64,000 nt of DNA from Rhynchopus sp. YZ270_cl-10 (taxonomy: Eukaryota; Euglenozoa; Diplonemea; Diplonemida; Diplonemidae), in contig OZ037856.1 of NCBI GenBank assembly GCA_964035575.1, positions 930,001-994,000 on the forward strand, written 5' to 3'. A program made the position numbers and the translations under genes. Below are positions 41,221 to 54,600 of the stretch, piece after piece (position 1 is the first letter of the stretch; the number at the start of each line of letters is the position of its first letter). The notes below the pieces were generated by a model. It saw only the letters and a list, made by a program, of their open reading frames with translations, was not told where the DNA came from and ran no database searches.

Positions 41221-41888
41221 TTTTTTTTCGTTTTTCATCCTTTCTGGTTCGGTTTCTATTTTGTCAGTACATACAGTCGAGATTCACCAACGATGTGTGT
41301 ATTATACCCACCCCATCCCCCTTTTCATGTGTACACAAGAGATAGATAGTTCTTACAACAGTGCAGATTGCACAAACTGTGGCAACACTACCGAGGCAAG
41401 TACGCTGCAACAAATTATCAAAAGAAAATATGAGAGATATGAGTGACTCTTTTGTGTGCAGAGATGCATTGCGCATCTCATGTGAGGAAAGCATAAGTCG
41501 TTAGATCGTCTTTTTTACATCTGTCTTTTTTGAAGGTGGCAAAGCAAAGGTTCATCCTCAACGGGTTGCTTTGTTCTTTTTTTGATTTTTTTTTTTTACT
41601 CTTTTATTAGCTGTTTTTTCCCTTGGAATGTCATCTCCGATGTTGGGAGAGCAATCTGTCTTTTTATTTTTGTCAAAGGAGACTCAAACTAGCAAAACAC
41701 ATACAGCTTCAGCTTCGATACAAAAGGAACAACAAGTAGTGTTGTTACGAAAGCAGGACCCTCTGTTGCCCTGATGGGGGGTTCGTTTCCTGTCGTTGCA
41801 TGTCGTGTGATGTAGTAGCTACCGTTCTCCTTGAGGTGACGAAGCATGAGTGGCTTCCGAAATATTTAAAAACATTTCTTATTTTTTT

Positions 41889-42335
41889 TTGCCCTTTTTG
41901 ATGCCACGCAACAAGAAACAATTTCTCGAGAGCACAATTTGTGGCCGTTCTTGTGTTCAACGAAAATACGTCTTTGGATGCAGCCGACTGAGTTGGGTCG
42001 TGCCTTTTTTTTGCGTGCGATATTCCACAATACATGTTTGTCATTGTGACCCGTTGTCCCCAAGTGAGGAGAACAAAGCTTTTGCGGTCAAGAGTGTGAG
42101 TGACGCATCTTTTTTCTCATGCACATAAGACGAACATCCTCACCCCACGCACCCTTTTCCTTCACTCCCCATTTCTTACTCAAACTACCCCGTCATTTTG
42201 CGACTTCAGCACAACCCAACGCCATACGCGTGTCCAGCACCAACACCAACACCACCTGTACAGGAATATTCATCCACGTATACATACTAAAAAAGCCCAG
42301 AAAGGCTACAACAGCGAAACACAACACAAAACACA
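41889..42335 (+). repeat. upstream block duplicated with paralogues 2 and 3
   Basis: From GCCCTTTTTGATGCCACGCA to the ATG, this block is nearly identical to 51241-51691, apart from small changes and a replaced stretch near 42003-42030. It likely includes promoter or 5' UTR sequence and the candidate acceptor GGCTACAACAG (ending 42314). Confidence 0.85.
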
Positions 42336-45300
42336 ATGCAGCGGCAGGCAGTGCTGCTGTGCCTGCTCCTCGCAGGGCAGTGCAACGCAGGCTACGTGAC
42401 AGACGAACAGAAGGCCTGGTACAGCGAGGTAGTCCTGAACGGGAACCCCGACGATCCGATCACAGAGAACTTCGGAAAGGACAACATTGCTTGGGGGCAC
42501 AAGAACGAGTTCGGTATCTGCAAAGGAACAGCAGGCGGGAAGGCAGACAACGTGCGTGCTGAGCTTGCGGGTGGTGCCTTCACTGTGGACCCTGTGTGCC
42601 TCCCGATGTCGCTGAAGGCGCCTGAGGGTGGTGTCATGGGTGACCAGGGTGGACGTGTTCTGTGGACCATTTCGAACGAGAACGTGTGCACAGGGTCTCC
42701 GTTCCGTGTTGCGACAGCAGCTGTGCCAAACGACCCGAACGGTGCACTGCTTGTGTCTTGGGCTGAGGACTTCAGCTACAAGATCACTGGTGAGGAGAAC
42801 GGGAGAATCCACTTGACCCGCTTTGAGAGGGACGGAAGCGGTGCGTACCAGATCGTGAAGGACATTATGCTGAAGGGATGTGTGCAGAACGGAGGCATTG
42901 TGTACAACAAGCGTGGTGACATTGCAACCATGTGCTTCGGTGTGTGCAAGGCGTGCGACCCTGCGAACAAGAGGTACGAGCCCTTCATTGTGGAGGTGAA
43001 GCCTGACCTGTCGAAGGAGATCAGGAGGAAGAGCATCATGCGTCCCGAGTGTGTTGACAACAACCAGTACTGCTACCCGAAGTCAGGTGGTGCGGCTCTG
43101 CAATGGCTGGAGTACGACCCAGTGAGAGACGTTTACGCAGCATGGCACGGAGGTGGGTGGGGCATCCACGTTGCCGACGTGCTGACTGTTGTGGAGGCAG
43201 ACCCATCAAAGGAGATGCCGATTGCGTGTGGTGGGTGGAACTGGGCGTGCATCGGTGGGCACACTGAGGGAACACGTTTCTCGTACCACCCTGAGTGGGA
43301 GGACTTTGGTGCCCTGTGCACAAGTGACTTGCCTGACGACAACGGACTGTCCTTCACACCTGTGCTGAAGTCGGACCCGATCAAGATTGCAGACGCAGAG
43401 ATTGTGGGTCGGCAGTCCGAGGCCACGTGGCCAGGTGCGATTGTGCCATGTGGTTGCCACTTCTACGCGACGTGGCACGGGATCAAGAAGCAGGGTGACT
43501 ACGCAGCGGGGAAGACGACTGACTTCGCCTTTGCACGCATTGACCCGATCACACGCAAGATCCTGAAGCTGAAGTGGATCAAGGGAGACTCGAAGACAGG
43601 AGAGAAGTCGACACGTCTTGCTGTGCTTGGAGACGGAAAGGGCTGCAACAGGTTCCTGATCGGATGGGGTGAGATGAACCCGTGGGATGTGTACCCTACC
43701 AACTACAAGATGGCTGAGATTGACTCTGAGGGAGAGTTCCTGACAGAGACACTTGACGTCACTGCGCACACCACCTGGGGAGAGGACGAGCCGTGGGAGA
43801 CACTTGCAAACGGAGACGTGGCGTGGGGTACCACGTGGAGGCGTAACAACGATGGTTCCCCAAGCAAGGTTGGTGAGAAGGCTGATGGAAGCAGAGTGCG
43901 TGCGGACAAGGGATGTGGTTGCACATACCACGGGTCTGGCACTGGGTACGGATACGCCCTCGTGAACATGGCCATGGAGAAGCCCACCTGGGGAGAGTGC
44001 AAGAACCAACCAGGTGGATGTCAGGAGCGTACTTGGGGAACATCTGGTTTCAAGACGAACGAGTTCTTCATCAGCAGCTTCAGGGCGTCGCAGCGTGTGG
44101 GAGCACTTACATCTGCCGGAAGCTCGCAGAAAGCACGTGACAGGCATCCGGAGTGTCCTGCCAAGATGGTGCCGAGTGGATCGTGCAAGCCCGAGATCGA
44201 CGAGTGCCTTGCGATGCCGTGTGGACCGGGACAGACGTGCACAGACCCGAGCATGGCTGTGTACAGTGACTACGAGTGCGTCTGCGACACTGACATGAGC
44301 ATCAAGGCAACTGGCGCACCTGCCGTTTGTACTGCTGATGTGGACGAATGTGCACCGAAGCCGTGTGGGGATGGACAGACTTGCACTGAGAAGAGCATGC
44401 AGGTGGAGAAGGACTTCGAGTGTGCTTGTGACAACGACATGACCGTCAAGGCAACTGGTGCACCTGCTGCTTGCGTTGCTGACGTGGATGAGTGCACTCC
44501 CAAGCCGTGTGGGGATGGTCAGACTTGCACTGAGAAGAGCAAGCAGGTTGAGAAGGACTTCACATGCGCATGCGACGCAGACGCGAAAGTGACGGCGACA
44601 GGAGCACCTGCCTCTTGCCCTGTGGACGAGTGCCTTGCAACTCCTTGCAGTGGTGACCAGACGTGCGAGGACAAGGACACGTCTGCTATGAGTTTGAACG
44701 ACTTCGTGTGCACCTGCAAGGACGACATGACTGTGACAGCAACGGGTTCTGCAGCAACGTGCACACTCGATGAGTGTCTTGCCAAGCCATGTGGTGACAA
44801 GCAGACCTGTGCTGACCCCAACACGAAGTACAGCAGCCAACACGACTTCGTATGCACATGTGACGCGGATAACACTCTCACTTCGATTGATGGACCTGCC
44901 ACGTGCTCCAAGGACGAATGCGAATCGAAGCCGTGTGGAGACAAGCAGACCTGTGTTGACCCTGTGCAGACACTTGACAGCCTGAAGGACTTCACCTGCA
45001 CCTGTGACGAGGACTCAGCAACGAAGGCAACAGGTGCGTCGGCCACGTGCAGCATTGACGAGTGTCTTGCCAAGCCGTGTGGTGACAAGCAGACCTGTGC
45101 TGACCCGAGCACGAAGTACAGCAGCCAACACGACTTCGTGTGCACATGCGACAGCGACAACACTCTCACTTCGATTGACGGGCCTGCCACGTGCTCCAAG
45201 GATGAGTGTGAAGCGAAGCCGTGTGGGGACATGCAGACCTGTGTTGACCCCAAGCAGACACTTGACAGTCTGAAAGACTTCACCTGCACCTGTGCCAACG

Positions 45301-48300
45301 GTGTTGAAGCAAAGGGTGGAAAGGCCACTTGTGAAGTGGACGAGTGCCTTGCCAAACCATGTGGCGACAAGCAGACCTGCAAGGACCCCAACCTGAGCTA
45401 CCTCTCCCAGCACGACTTCGTGTGCACATGCGACAGCGACACCACACTTACTTCGATTGACGGACCTGCCACATGCTCCAAGGACGAATGCGAAGCGAAG
45501 CCATGTGGAGACAAGCAGACCTGTGTTGACCCCAAGCAGACACTCGACAGTCTGAAGGACTTCACATGCACATGTGACGAGGACTCAGCAACGAAGGCAA
45601 CTGGTGCGTCGGCCACGTGCAGCATTGACGAGTGTCTTGCCAAGCCATGTGGCGACAAGCAGACCTGTGCTGACCCGAGCACGAAGTACAGCAGCCAGCA
45701 CGACTTCGTGTGCACGTGTGATGCAGACAACTCGCTGAAGAAGACTGACGGACCTGCACGAAGGACGAATGCGAGGCAAAGCCATGTGGAGACAAGCAGA
45801 CCTGTGTTGACCCCAAGCAGACACTCGACAGCCTGAAGGACTTCACCTGCACTTGTGACGAGGACACCACAATCAAGGCAACAGGTGCGAAGGTGCTTGC
45901 CTGCACTCTGGACGAATGCGAGGCGAAGCCGTGTGGAGACAAGCAGACCTGCGTGGATCCCAAGATGACGATTGGTTCGAAGTTTGACTTCGTGTGCACA
46001 TGTGACGCCGACACACAGACGAAGGTGACAGGAGGTGCGGCCACATGCGAAGTCGACGAGTGTCTCGCAAAGCCATGTGCGGACGGACAGACCTGCACTG
46101 ACACGGACAAGTCTCCAAGCGTGACCGGCACCTTCGAGTGCAAGTGCGCAAACGGAGAGAAGCAGATTGGCGCAGCTGCCGTGTGCACGAAGGGAGACAC
46201 TGACGAGTGCGCTGGGATGCCGTGCCCAGGTCAGGACTGTGTGGATCCCGACACCACAAGCACAAGCACTGGTGACTTCGTGTGCACTTGCAAGACTGGG
46301 TCAGGTTCTGGGACAGGAGCACCTGCCACATGTGCAGTGGACGAGTGCGAGGCAACACCATGTGGTGCTGGCCAGGACTGCGTGGACGCGAACACTGCAG
46401 TTGCGAGTGTGAACGACTACACCTGCACCTGCAAGGCACCTGCAACAGGGACGAAGATGGGCGGAGCAGCAACCTGTGAGATTGACGAGTGTGCAACGAG
46501 CCCGTGTGGTGTGAGTGGTCAGACCTGCGAGGACAAGAACAAGGGTGCTGCCGCATTGGACTTTACATGCACCTGTGCCAACGGTGTTGTTGCCACAGGA
46601 GGAGCAGCCACGTGCGATGTGGACGAGTGTCTTGCCAAACCATGTGGCGACAAGCAGACCTGCAAGGACCCCAACCTGAGCTACCTCTCCCAGCACGACT
46701 ACGTGTGCACATGCGACAACGACAACACACTCACTTCGATTGACGGACCTGCCACTTGCTACAAGGACGAGTGCTTGGGCAAGCCGTGTGGAGACAAGCA
46801 GAAGTGTGTTGACCCTGTGCAGACACTTGACAGTCTGAAAGACTTCACCTGCACATGTGCCAACGGTGTTGAGGCGAAGGGTGGAAAGGCCACGTGCGAT
46901 GTGGACGAGTGTCTTGCCAAACCATGTGGCGACAAGCAGACCTGCAAGGACCCCAACCTGAGCTACCTCTCCCAGCACGACTACGTGTGCACATGCGACA
47001 ACGACAACACACTCACTTCGATTGACGGACCTGCCACTTGCGACAAGGACGAGTGCTCGAGTACACCGTGTGGAGACAAGCAGACCTGTGTTGACCCTGT
47101 GCAGAGCCTCGACAGTCTGAAGGACTTCACCTGCACATGTGACGAGGACTCAGCAACGAAGGCAACAGGTGCGTCGGCCACTTGTGTGGTGGACGAGTGC
47201 GAGGCGAAGCCATGTGGAGACAAGCAGACCTGTGCTGACCCGAGCACGAAGTACAGCAGCCAGCACGACTTCGTGTGCACATGCGACAACGACAACACGC
47301 TCACTTCGATTGACGGACCTGCCACTTGTTTCAAGGACGAGTGCTTGGGCAAGCCGTGTGGAGACAAGCAGACCTGTGTTGACCCTGTGCAGAGCATGGA
47401 CAGCCTGAAGGACTTCACCTGCACCTGTACCAACGGTGTTGAGGCGAAGGGTGGAAAGGCAACCTGTGATCTGGACGAGTGCGACAACAGTGTTCTTCCT
47501 ATCTGTGGGCTGGGACAGACCTGCAAGGACCCCAACACGAGCTACCTCTCCCAGCACGACTTCGTGTGCACATGCGACAACGACAACACGCTCACTTCGA
47601 TTGACGGGCCTGCCACTTGTTTCAAGGACGAGTGCTTGGGCAAGCCGTGTGGAGAGAAGCAGACCTGTGTTGACCCTGTGCAGAGCCTCGACAGTCTGAA
47701 GGATTTCACATGCGAGTGTGAGAACAAGGTGAAGACGACGGGAGGCAGTGCAACATGCGAACTGGACGAGTGTGAAGGCCAGCCGTGTGGGATGGACCAG
47801 AAGTGTGTGGACGAGGACAAGCGCTTCACCTCTCGCAAGAACTTCCTCTGCGAGTGTCTGAGCACAGGGACAAAGGCACGTGGACAGTCTGCTGACTGCA
47901 GCGCGAAGGCGACCTCTGCACCAGGCATTGACACACGTGTGCCCGACACCATGGTGCCCGGTGTCTCTCCCACAGGAATGCCGAACGTGCCGCCGACAGA
48001 CGCACCGAAAACCCTTGCCCCTGGTGAGAAGGTGTCCCCACCAGTGGTGACCACTGCGGAGAAGAGGAAGTGGAACGAGACACAGTACAAGATCATTGTG
48101 TCCGAGAAGACGAAGGTTCCTGTGGACAAGATTGTGGTGACAACGACAGGTGACGGCTACGACAAGCTGACTGTGGAGACGTCATTCGTTGGTGAGGGTG
48201 GAGGGGACGCGGCGAAGACGCTGACATCGGAGCTTGGCAAGAAGGAGGGCGACCTGCAGGACATGGGTGTGGGTGTTTATGGTGCGGGGCTGGAGGGGAC

Positions 48301-48550
48301 GAAGCCGCCTGCAGAGGAGGACGACGACAGCGGGATGCCTTGGTGGGTGTGGCTGTTGATTGCTCTGGGCGGTCTGGCCTGTGCAGGAGGACTTGCGGGC
48401 TTGGCCATTCGCAAGCAGAGGAACAAGGACACAGTTAGTCTGCAGGACTTCATGGAGACACAAGAGGAGATGGGACCTGAGACCTATGAGAGCAATCCGG
48501 GGTCTTTCAACCAGCAGCAGCCCCCTCGCCAGGAGTTCACGTCGATCTAA
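42336..48550 (+). CDS. EGF-repeat surface protein, paralogue 2, frame broken by a 7-bp deletion
   Basis: The first frame, 42336-45836, encodes the signal peptide, the N-terminal domain and 11 EGF-like repeats, then loses frame near 45757. There, paralogue 3 has 7 extra bases (CACGTGC within GACCTGCCACGTGCACGAAG). The remaining repeats, stalk, membrane helix and tail continue in another frame to 48550. Counting across the break, about 26 EGF-like repeats are present, as in paralogue 3. The lost bases lie next to a short direct repeat, so slippage is plausible; an assembly or sequencing error is also possible. As it stands, the product would be a ~1166-residue soluble protein with an aberrant 35-residue end. 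The tail encoded downstream ends EFTSI. Sequence on both sides of the break is otherwise well kept, so the lesion is recent or artefactual. Confidence 0.88.
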
Positions 48551-48581
48551 GTGGCGAACAACGCTTATATGCGAGGATAGA

Positions 48582-49090
48582 CCGTTCTCCCTTGTACTCA
48601 GGTGTCTGAGAGGTGAGGCCGTTCCGACTGAAGCGAACGTTGTCTCAGCCAGAAGATTGCCCTCCCCATTATTTGGCCTTTGCTTTGTGAATCATTTTGT
48701 TCCCTGTCCTCGTTCGCCTTTTCCTCACCCCGCCTTTTTGTGTTGCGTCTATTTAGCGCACAAATAACACATTTTTTTGCAAATGCAATTGTCCTCTGTG
48801 CATCCTGTGTGTTTCTTTATTTGAAAGGACATCACATGAACAAAGTACAGCGCAGTTGTGAGTCACATAAACGAAGTATGAACAGCGATACCATTCATAT
48901 TCCTTCCTTACCCCTCATCTACCTTAAGCGTTGTGAAGTAACCTCATGAAGTGTCATGCGCAAAAACGGTGATCTGACCCTTGTCGTTTCCTGTTGCGTA
49001 TGAGAACAAGATACAAAATGCGTCGTTTTATATTTCTGTGTGGCACATGCTTCACAGAGCGACGTCGCAAGAGTATCACTGCCGGTTGGT
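48582..49090 (+). repeat. 3' flank duplicated with paralogues 2 and 3
   Basis: From CCGTTCTCCCTTGTACTCAG on, the sequence matches 57931-58435. It contains the palindrome CTCAGGTGTCTGAG shortly after the stop in both copies. Confidence 0.85.
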
Positions 49091-50250
49091 CAATGCCTAA
49101 TCTACCCTGTTTTTACTCCCCTCCCTTTTTTCCCCCCATGTTTTTTTGGCGTGCATTAACGGTGCAAATTTTGCGTGAAATTAAAGCTGCACTATATATT
49201 ACCCGGTGTGAAATAAGACGTCTTCTCCTCCTCTTTGTTTTGCGAGGAGTGGGAAGCTGTTTTACCGCTTTGTTTCACTTTCCAAAAATTGCCTTTGGAG
49301 ACTGTCGTTGCCCTGGGCTGCACGCTACGTTAATCCATGCCAATACAACCACACAATGTTTGTCGTCTTCACACTACGACAATACAGTTACTATTAATGT
49401 TATTGCTTTTGTTGGGACGAACTTCCCCAAAGAATACTATGAACCCCTTGAAGGGGCACACACACAGAAACAATCTTGCCTTTCCCGCCCAATTCCTCCC
49501 CTACATTATTTTTCTCCCTCCTGTTTACTTCGAGTAGTTTTTTTGTTTGTTTGTTTGTTTTTTTTTTTTTGAAACACAGTATTCCAAATAAATTGGCGTC
49601 CAAATAAATTTGTCGAATTTGCGGATTTTTGGAGTAATTTGGCGATTTTTATTTTGGACTCCAAAACCATATTCGGTGTACTGTACAGGGCAGGTCTTTT
49701 TCCTGTCTGCATAACTCAACAAAAATAGTGAAAAACCGTATTTCGAAAAAAAAAATGGACCAGAATAATTTGGAGAACAACTTTTTAGGATTCTTTTTAT
49801 GGACCTATTTTTCTGGTTCATATTTTTTCAAAATATGGTATAAATGTGAGTCGTTTATGTTTTGAACTTTCAGTTTTTTCCCCTTCTCCCCTAACACGTA
49901 GTGTATTAAGAAACTAGACAACAAAAAAGCCGACGTTCGGATCGTGTTTAACAGTATTTCCCCTTGAATCCTTTCACCTTGCGCCAAACAGATTACCCCC
50001 CTATTTGGCTGCGTTCAACGAAAACAAACACTGTTATTTTTATTGTTATCAAGATCAGTTGGCGGATGATATTGTCTAGTTTTTCTTTTTTTGTTTTTTT
50101 TTGTTGGTGTTGTTGCCACCGTCATGGTTGCTTCACTGCAAAAGGGATACCTGAAAAAAGAAGAACGTCATTGAAAGTACAGGGTCCCCCTATACCTTAA
50201 CCAAGGTGGCAAAGCAGCATTCACGTGTGTGGTTTTTCTTTGTTTTTCTT

Positions 50251-50470
50251 TTTCCTTTATGTCATCACGACTCCACCGAAAACCCCTTTTTTTCATTCCC
50301 CATTCCCACCTCAAGAACAACTGAATACTATGGAATCAACTACAGTGCGTATGTGTGTGTCGAAACTCCACTCCCCATCTCCCTCCCTCCCCTCTACATT
50401 TCCCATGCCCCTTCCACCCCTGTTTTCTGGTAGTATGTACCTAGCAACACGAGGTTTAAATAGTAAAGCT
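50251..50470 (+). repeat. spacer repeat, copy 1
   Basis: CACGACTCCACCGAAAACCC and the following AACTGAATACTATGGAATCA recur at 60150-60340; the end GGTAGTATGTACCTAGCAA recurs again at 60614. Confidence 0.8.
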
Positions 50471-50569
50471 GTTTGCGTGTTCACAAAGATTGACAGACTA
50501 CCAATTTTCAGGGTACTTCGAATATATACCATTTCTCTGTTCGAGACAATATTAAAAAAAAGTGTTTAG

Positions 50570-50632
50570 TATAGTGGAGCACACTCTAGGGTGGCTACAC
50601 TAATAAAACCAAGTTTTCAAAAAAAAAAAAAA
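50570..50632 (+). repeat. E-type module with A-tract tail
   Basis: TATAGTGGAGCACACTCTAG, then GGTGGCTACACTAATAAAAC and CAAGTTTTC plus a run of A. It is a close copy of 36881-36945. Confidence 0.75.
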
Positions 50633-50637
50633 CGTTT

Positions 50638-50720
50638 TCACAATTTCTCCTGTTTCTTGGAGGGGGGGTTTTGTTTTGTGGCAGCTTGAAGTGGTAGTCC
50701 TGACCGCTTCTTGTTTATAA
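50638..50720 (+). repeat. spacer repeat, copy 1
   Basis: TTTCTCCTGTTTCTTGGAGG and AAGTGGTAGTCCTGACCGCT recur at 60779-60850. Confidence 0.8.
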
Positions 50721-50786
50721 ACCACAAAAAAAAAAACCCCGCCCATATTTTGTACAATGTTAAAAAAGTCAAGATAAGATAACAGG

Positions 50787-50826
50787 ATGACGAGCACAGA
50801 GAAGGCTTAAGTTCATCGTTTTATCT
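50787..50826 (+). repeat. family A hairpin module
   Basis: ATGACGAGCACAGAGAAGGC, then TTAAGTTCATCG and a T-rich tail. Confidence 0.5.
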
Positions 50827-50970
50827 TTTCTTTCTTTGTCTCCTTTTCTTCCCCATTGTTTTTCACATGCCTTTCTTTTCTATAAGAGCACAAAGTGTGC
50901 CCATTGTAGTTTGCTACACCCCTCATGAGGAGAACCGACAGTCTGAGAATAAGCAGAGGGGTAACTAGAA

Positions 50971-51154
50971 GTGCCTGTAGTGTGATAATTGCCCATTTTA
51001 AAATATAATATACGTCACAATACAGCTAGTGTAATGTGTATTGCCGTAAAAGTAACAAAACTGGGGGGAAATCTGTTCTGTTGGGGCATTTTTACGGCCC
51101 AGAATAAATACTTTCACGGAATGTCTTTCTGTACAATTATCACAATACAGCCAC
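50971..51154. mobile_element. MITE-like element, second copy
   Basis: The left end GTGCCTGTAGTGTGATAATT and right end AATTATCACAATACAGCCAC are inverted repeats and match the ends of 28163-28264. The interior is longer and different, except for pieces like ACGTCACAATACAG. Confidence 0.7.
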
Positions 51155-51240
51155 CGCTAGGGGTCACACTAGCTGAATGTGTTTTCTTCTATTTAGGTTT
51201 CTCATTAGAATCATATGACACTTGAACCTTTTTCTATGTT

Positions 51241-51691
51241 TGCCCTTTTTGATGCCACGCAACAAGAAACAATTTCCCGAGACCACAATTTTTTGCTGTT
51301 GTTGTTGTGTTCAACGAAAATACGTCTTTGGATGCAGCCGACTGAGTTGTGTCGTGCCTTTTTTTTTTTTGTGGTTTGTTTTTGTTTTTATGTTTGTCAT
51401 TGTGACCCGTTGTCCCCAAGTGAGGAGAACAAAGCTTTTGCGGTCAAGAGTGTGAGTGGCGCATCTTTTTTCTCATGCACATAAGACGAACATCCTCACC
51501 CCACGCACCCTTTTCCTTCACTCCCCATTTCTTACTCAAACTACCCCGTCCTTTTGCGACTTCAGCACAACCCAACACCATACGCGTGTCCAGCACCAAC
51601 ACCAACACCACCTGTACAGGAATATTCATCCACGTATACATACTAAAAAAGCCCAGAAAGGCTACAACAGCGAAACACAACACAAAACACA
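51241..51691 (+). repeat. upstream block duplicated with paralogues 2 and 3
   Basis: The second copy of the block at 41889-42335. The candidate acceptor GGCTACAACAG ends at 51670, 21 bases before the ATG. Confidence 0.85.
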
Positions 51692-54600
51692 ATGCAGCGG
51701 CAGGCAGTGCTGCTGTGCCTGCTCCTCGCAGGGCAGTGCAACGCAGGCTACGTGACAGACGAACAGAAGGCCTGGTACAGCGAGGTAGTCCTGAACGGGA
51801 ACCCCGACGATCCGATCACAGAGAACTTCGGGAAGGACAACATTGCTTGGGGGCACAAGAACGAGTTCGGTATCTGCAAAGGAACAGCAGGTGGGAAGGC
51901 AGACAACGTGCGTGCTGAGCTTGCGGGTGGTGCCTTCACTGTGGACCCTGTGTGCCTCCCGATGTCGCTGAAGGCACCTGAGGGTGGTGTCATGGGTGAC
52001 CAGGGTGGACGTGTTCTGTGGACCATTTCGAACGAGAACGTGTGCACAGGGTCTCCGTTCCGTGTTGCGACAGCAGCTGTGCCAAACGACCCGAACGGTG
52101 CACTGCTTGTGTCTTGGGCTGAGGACTTCAGCTACAAGATCACTGGTGAGGAGAACGGGAGAATCCACTTGACCCGCTTTGAGAGGGACGGAAGTGGTGC
52201 GTACCAGATTGTGAAGGACATTATGCTGAAGGGATGTGTGCAGAACGGAGGCATTGTGTACAACAAGCGTGGTGACATTGCAACCATGTGCTTCGGTGTG
52301 TGCAAGGCGTGCGACCCTGCGAACAAGAGGTACGAGCCCTTCATTGTGGAGGTGAAGCCTGACCTGTCGAAGGAGATCAGGAGGAAGAGCATCATGCGTC
52401 CCGAGTGTGTTGACAACAACCAGTACTGCTACCCGAAGTCAGGTGGTGCGGCTCTGCAATGGCTGGAGTACGACCCAGTGAGAGACGTTTACGCAGCATG
52501 GCACGGAGGTGGGTGGGGCATCCACGTTGCCGACGTGCTGACTGTTGTGGAGGCAGACCCATCAAAGGAGATGCCAATTGCGTGTGGTGGGTGGAACTGG
52601 GCTTGCATCGGTGGGCACACTGAGGGAACACGTTTCTCGTACCACCCTGAGTGGGAGGACTTCGGTGCCCTGTGCACAAGTGACTTGCCTGACGACAACG
52701 GACTGTCCTTCACACCTGTGCTGAAGTCGGACCCGATCAAGATTGCAGACGCAGAGCTCGTGGGCGCACAATCTGAGTCAACGTGGCCAGGTGCGATTGT
52801 GCCATGTGGTTGCCACTTCTACGCGACGTGGCACGGGATCAAGAAGCAGGGCGACTACGCAGCGGGGAAGACGACTGACTTCGCCTTTGCACGCATTGAC
52901 CCGATCACACGCAAGATCCTGAAGCTGAAGTGGATCAAGGGAGACTCGAAGACAGGAGAGAAGTCGACACGTCTTGCTGTGCTTGGAGACGGAAAGGGCT
53001 GCAACAGGTTCCTGATCGGATGGGGTGAGATGAACCCGTGGGATGTGTACCCTACCAACTACAAGATGGCTGAGATTGACTCTGAGGGAGAGTTCCTGAC
53101 AGAGACACTTGACGTCACTGCGCACACCACCTGGGGAGAGGACGAGCCGTGGGAGACACTTGCAAACGGAGACGTGGCGTGGGGTACCACGTGGAGGCGT
53201 AACAACGATGGTTCCCCAAGCAAGGTTGGTGAGAAGGCTGATGGAAGCAGAGTGCGTGCGGACAAGGGATGTGGTTGCACATACCACGGGTCTGGCACTG
53301 GGTACGGATACGCCCTCGTGAACATGGCCATGGAGAAGCCCACCTGGGGAGAGTGCAAGAACCAACCAGGTGGATGTCAGGAGCGTACTTGGGGAACATC
53401 TGGTTTCAAGACGAACGAGTTCTTCATCAGCAGCTTCAGGGCGTCGCAGCGTGTGGGAGCACTTACATCTGCCGGAAGCTCGCAGAAAGCACGTGACAGG
53501 CATCCGGAGTGTCCTGCCAAGATGGTGCCGAGTGGATCGTGCAAGCCCGAGATCGACGAGTGCCTTGCGATGCCGTGTGGACCGGGACAGACGTGCACAG
53601 ACCCGAGCATGGCTGTGTACAGCGACTACGAGTGCGTCTGCGACACTGACATGACCATCAAGGCAACTGGCGCACCTGCCGTTTGTACTGCTGATGTGGA
53701 CGAATGTGCACCGAAGCCGTGTGGGGATGGACAGACTTGCACTGAGAAGAGCATGCAGGTGGAGAAGGACTTCGAGTGTGCTTGTGACAACGACATGACC
53801 GTCAAGGCAACTGGTGCACCTGCTGCTTGCGTTGCTGACGTGGACGAGTGCACTCCCAAGCCGTGTGGGGATGGTCAGACTTGCACTGAGAAGAGCATGC
53901 AGGTGGACAAGGACTTCACATGCGCATGCGACGCAGACGCGAAAGTGACAGCGACAGGAGCACCTGCCTCTTGCCCTGTGGACGAGTGTCTTACGACTCC
54001 TTGCAGCGGTGACCAGACGTGCGAGGACAAGGACACGTCTGCTATGAGTTTGAACGACTTCGTGTGCACCTGCAAGGACGACATGACTGTGACAGCAACG
54101 GGTTCTGCAGCAACGTGCACACTCGATGAGTGTCTTGCCAAGCCATGTGGTGACAAGCAGACCTGTGCTGATCCCAACACGAAGTACAGCAGCCAACACG
54201 ACTTTGTGTGCACATGTGACGGAGACAACACCCTGAAGAAGACTGACGGACCTGCCACGTGCACGAAGGATGAGTGTCTCGCCAAGCCATGTGGAGACAA
54301 GCAGACCTGTGTTGACCCCAAGCAGACACTCGACAGCCTGAAGGACTTCACATGCACATGTGACGAGGACTCAGCAACGAAGGCAACTGGTGCGTCGGCC
54401 ACGTGCAGCATTGACGAGTGCCTGGCGAAGCCATGTGGAGACAAGCAGACCTGTGCTGACCCGAGCACGAAGTACAGCAGCCAACACGACTTCGTGTGCA
54501 CATGTGATGCAGACAACTCGTTGAAGAAGACTGACGGTCCTGCCACGTGCTCGAAGGACGAATGCGAGGCGAAGCCATGTGGAGACGTGCAGACCTGTGT

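Larger units (their letters stand above)
35818..42335. other. 6.5-kb spacer between paralogues 1 and 2
   Basis: No gene is supported. Contents in order: a B-like remnant (35965-36010), C and B modules (36592-36726), an E module (36881-36945), a hAT-like element (36959-38523), a B module (38631-38672), a TA-type element (39156-39700) inside an A module, an A module (40562-40600), a small foldback element (40673-40807) in a C module, B (40841-40890) and C (41180-41220) modules, and from 41889 the upstream block shared with paralogue 3. Confidence 0.75.
48551..51691. other. spacer between paralogues 2 and 3
   Basis: 48582-49090 is a 3' flank shared with paralogue 3. 49500-49830 is very AT-rich. 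50251-50470 and 50638-50720 recur after paralogue 3. An E module, an A module and a MITE-like element follow, then the duplicated upstream block from 51241. No gene is supported. Confidence 0.75.

Noticed and set aside
43206..44843. 545-codon minus-strand frame and similar long frames opposite all four EGF genes
   Set aside because: They mirror the codon bias of the sense strand, recur in each paralogue with it, and show no domain.
48994..49572. 192-codon frame after paralogue 2
   Set aside because: In the duplicated flank after paralogue 3 the frame stops after ~30 codons, so it is not conserved.
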